NCBI GenBank assembly: GCA_964561005.1
Contig: CAZLNO010000051.1
Location: forward strand, 1 to 26,068
Reading direction: 5' to 3'
Source: CAZLNO01 sp964561005
GTDB taxonomy: Bacteria > Pseudomonadota > Alphaproteobacteria > Kiloniellales > Rhodovibrionaceae
Length of the DNA: 26,068 nucleotides
Under the pieces are notes generated by a model. It had not been told where the DNA came from, ran no database searches, and was given only the letters and a program-made list of their open reading frames with translations. The translations under genes were made by a program, and so were the position numbers. Of this stretch, positions 24,605-26,068 are shown piece by piece (the first letter of the stretch is position 1; every line of letters starts with the position of its first letter).

Positions 24605-24620
24605 CCTTTGCGCCCAAAGG
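24605..24620. promoter_or_regulatory. Inverted repeat in the araC-like/hydrolase divergent promoter region
   Basis: CCTTTG (24605-24610) and CAAAGG (24615-24620) are perfect 6-bp arms around a 4-base centre, 61 bases before the hydrolase start and 44 from the regulator start. The location suits an operator, although AraC proteins more often use direct repeats. No convincing -35/-10 pair was found beside it. Confidence 0.3.
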
Positions 24621-24680
24621 GCACGGCGGCCTCGCATACCCTGAAATGGCAGCCTAATCCAGAAACGGAGGAACGCGAAG

Positions 24681-25532
24681 ATGTGCGACCATCACGATGA
24701 CACCAGCGGCCCGGCCGGCAAGAGCGACGCCCCGGCGAACGCCGGGCGCCGCGGCTTCCTGCGCTCCGGCGCGGCGGTGGCGGCGGGCGCGGCGGTCGCC
24801 GGCACGGCGGTGTCGCGGGCCGAGGCGCACAGCGCCAGCTACGACGCGCCCGAGAAAGGCGCGCTGCCCGACGCCGGCTTCACGCTGGACAAGACCCGCG
24901 CCGCCCTGGTGGTGACCGACCCGCAGATCGACTTCCTCAGCCCCGAGGGCGTCACCTGGAAGGTGGTGGGCGAGAGCGTCGAGGAGCACAACACCGTCCC
25001 CAACATCGAGCGCCTGTTCAAGGCAGCCAAGCAGGCCGGCCTGACGGTGGCGGTGTCGCCGCACTACTACTATCCCTGGGACCACCGCTGGGCCTTCGGC
25101 GGGCCGCTGGAGAAGCTGATGCACAACATCGGCATGTTCGACCGCGAGAGCCCGCTGAAGACCGCGGGGCTGGACGGCTCCGGCGCCGACTTCATGCCGC
25201 AGTACAAGCCCTTCATCGAGGACGGCCAGACCATCGTCTGCTCGCCGCACAAGGTCTACGGGCCCGAGCAGAACGACCTGGTGCTGCAGCTCCGCAAGCG
25301 GCGGGTCGACCAGGTCATCCTGGCCGGGATGTCGGCCAACCTCTGCGTCGAGGCCCACCTGCGCGAGCTGCTGGAGCAGGGCTTCGAGGTGGCGGCGGTG
25401 AAGGACGCCACCGCGGCGGCCAAGCTGCCCGAGGGCGACGGCTACCTGGCGGCCATCACCAACTTCCGCTACATCGCCAACGCGGTGTGGAGCACCGACG
25501 AGGCGGTCAAGGCGATCGACGGATCGGCCTGA
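24681..25532 (+). CDS. Tat-exported isochorismatase-family cysteine hydrolase
   Basis: An isochorismatase-fold hydrolase (cysteine hydrolase family) of 283 residues. The catalytic triad can be placed: Asp80 in VVTDPQIDFL, Lys191 in SPHKVYGP, and Cys222 in GMSANLCVEAHLRELLEQGF. The N-terminus has a Tat signal, RRGFLRSGAAVAAGAAVAG, ending near AEA at 47-49, so the enzyme should act in the periplasm; most relatives are cytoplasmic. Family members hydrolyse amide or vinyl-ether bonds (nicotinamide, isochorismate, carbamoylsarcosine), but the substrate here cannot be inferred. ATG 24681 has GGAGG about 9 bases upstream. Its divergent AraC-type neighbour is the likely regulator. Confidence 0.93.
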   Translation: MCDHHDDTSGPAGKSDAPANAGRRGFLRSGAAVAAGAAVAGTAVSRAEAHSASYDAPEKGALPDAGFTLDKTRAALVVTDPQIDFLSPEGVTWKVVGESVEEHNTVPNIERLFKAAKQAGLTVAVSPHYYYPWDHRWAFGGPLEKLMHNIGMFDRESPLKTAGLDGSGADFMPQYKPFIEDGQTIVCSPHKVYGPEQNDLVLQLRKRRVDQVILAGMSANLCVEAHLRELLEQGFEVAAVKDATAAAKLPEGDGYLAAITNFRYIANAVWSTDEAVKAIDGSA

Positions 25533-25561
25533 CCCCCGGCGGCGGCCCGTCCCAAGGGGCG

Positions 25562-25888
25562 TCACCGCTTGAACAGGCGGCGGCGCCCCGCCCGGCGCCC
25601 GCGCGGCACCACCATCAGGAGCAGGCCGACGAGCCCGCTGACCCCGGCCACCACGACGGCCGGCTGGCGCAGGACCGGGAAGACCAGGCGGTCCCACAGC
25701 GCCGGCCAGAGGCGGCGCTCGACGGCGGCCTGAAAGGCGTTCAGGCTGCCGGCGTCGGCCTCGAACCAGAGGCGGCCCAGCGATTCGGCGAGGCCCAGGC
25801 CATTGACGCCGCCCAGGGCGATCAGGGCGCCGGTCGCGATCGCGATGACGAGAAGCAAGCTCCCCAGCAGACGGCATAGAAGGCGCAA
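25562..25888 (-). CDS. Small two-helix membrane protein
   Basis: A 108-residue protein of a type common in alphaproteobacteria but without assigned function. A hydrophobic helix at about 3-25 (LLGSLLLVIAIATGALIAL) is followed by LGRLWFEADAGSLNAFQAAVERRLWPALWD, a second helix at about 75-95, and an Arg-rich tail. The conserved-looking core WF-x5-SLN-x2-Q-x9-P-x2-WD resembles small proteins sometimes mislabelled as PetM-like. I chose TTG 25888 since GGAGAAGG is 5 bases upstream; an upstream extension to 26020 would be an Arg/Pro-rich, unlikely N-terminus. It converges with the hydrolase gene, 29 bases away. Confidence 0.75.
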   Translation of the reverse strand: MRLLCRLLGSLLLVIAIATGALIALGGVNGLGLAESLGRLWFEADAGSLNAFQAAVERRLWPALWDRLVFPVLRQPAVVVAGVSGLVGLLLMVVPRGRRAGRRRLFKR

Positions 25889-26068
25889 GCCAACCTTCTC
25901 CCTTGTTCTTTTTCTTCTCGCGCTTTGTCGGCGGGGAGCATAGCAACCCGAAACCGCCGCCGCCACGGGTTGCCGACGCCCCCGCGCGATCCCGGGTGGC
26001 GGACGCCGCCGCGACGGCAACCTGCTCAGGTTAACGCGGTGGGCGACGGATTTCGCTGGTACCGACGC
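25889..26068. other. Right-edge sequence without a supportable gene
   Basis: About 180 bases follow the small membrane protein gene on its upstream side. A pyrimidine-rich run (25893-25918) is the ribosome-binding and leader region of that gene on the minus strand. A GTG near 26039 opens a plus-strand frame to the edge, but it has no clear ribosome binding site and too few codons to judge. Confidence 0.4.

Noticed and set aside
22783..24657. 624-codon plus-strand frame across the RyR and AraC genes
   Set aside because: It crosses three independent, well-supported genes and translates to Arg/Gly/Ala-rich sequence.
26039..26068. Possible gene start at the right edge on the plus strand
   Set aside because: Ten codons from a GTG with no clear ribosome binding site are not enough to support a gene.

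Overview
The window is uniformly GC-rich and packed with genes on both strands. A MucR/Ros-type zinc-finger regulator and the style of the secretion genes point to an alphaproteobacterium, possibly Rhodospirillales-like. That assignment is inference from gene content; there is no rRNA or tRNA in the window.

Left part (1-11086): the first codons of a Tat-exported protein run off the left edge on the minus strand. Divergent from it is a type II secretion (T2SS) operon on the plus strand, in the order gspE-F-G-H-I-J-L-M-(GspC/N-like), then gspD after a 169-bp gap that carries hairpins and three 14-bp direct repeats. The four pseudopilin genes and gspL, gspM and the GspC/N-like gene overlap or nearly abut, several with GTG or TTG starts, so translational coupling is likely. 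No gspK, no PDZ-type GspC and no prepilin peptidase gene are present. A MucR-like regulator gene converges on gspD.

Central part (11140-23532): this accessory island is the most interesting stretch. It holds a patatin phospholipase remnant; a small unrecognised protein; a soluble VirD4/TraG-type coupling ATPase without any other type IV secretion gene; a 1726-residue protein with an N-terminal DUF4062/TIR-like region, an nSTAND1-type NTPase, about 17 ankyrin repeats and a C-terminal domain; an IcmJ/DotN-like zinc protein; a membrane protein with two RCK/TrkA-N domains, a RyR domain and a SLOG-like C-terminus; and a solo RyR-domain protein. By eye, the unrecognised 239-residue protein is homologous to the C-terminal domain of the STAND-ankyrin giant (17 of 39 identical in an ungapped stretch), which ties the two ends of the island together. 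My inference is a conflict (defence-like) or signalling system: STAND-ankyrin sensor, shared adaptor domain, coupling ATPase plus DotN-type partner, and nucleotide-sensing membrane RyR/SLOG proteins.

Right part (23632-26068): an AraC-family regulator is divergent from a Tat-exported isochorismatase-fold cysteine hydrolase. After it comes a small two-helix membrane protein on the minus strand. The last ~180 bases hold no gene that I can support.
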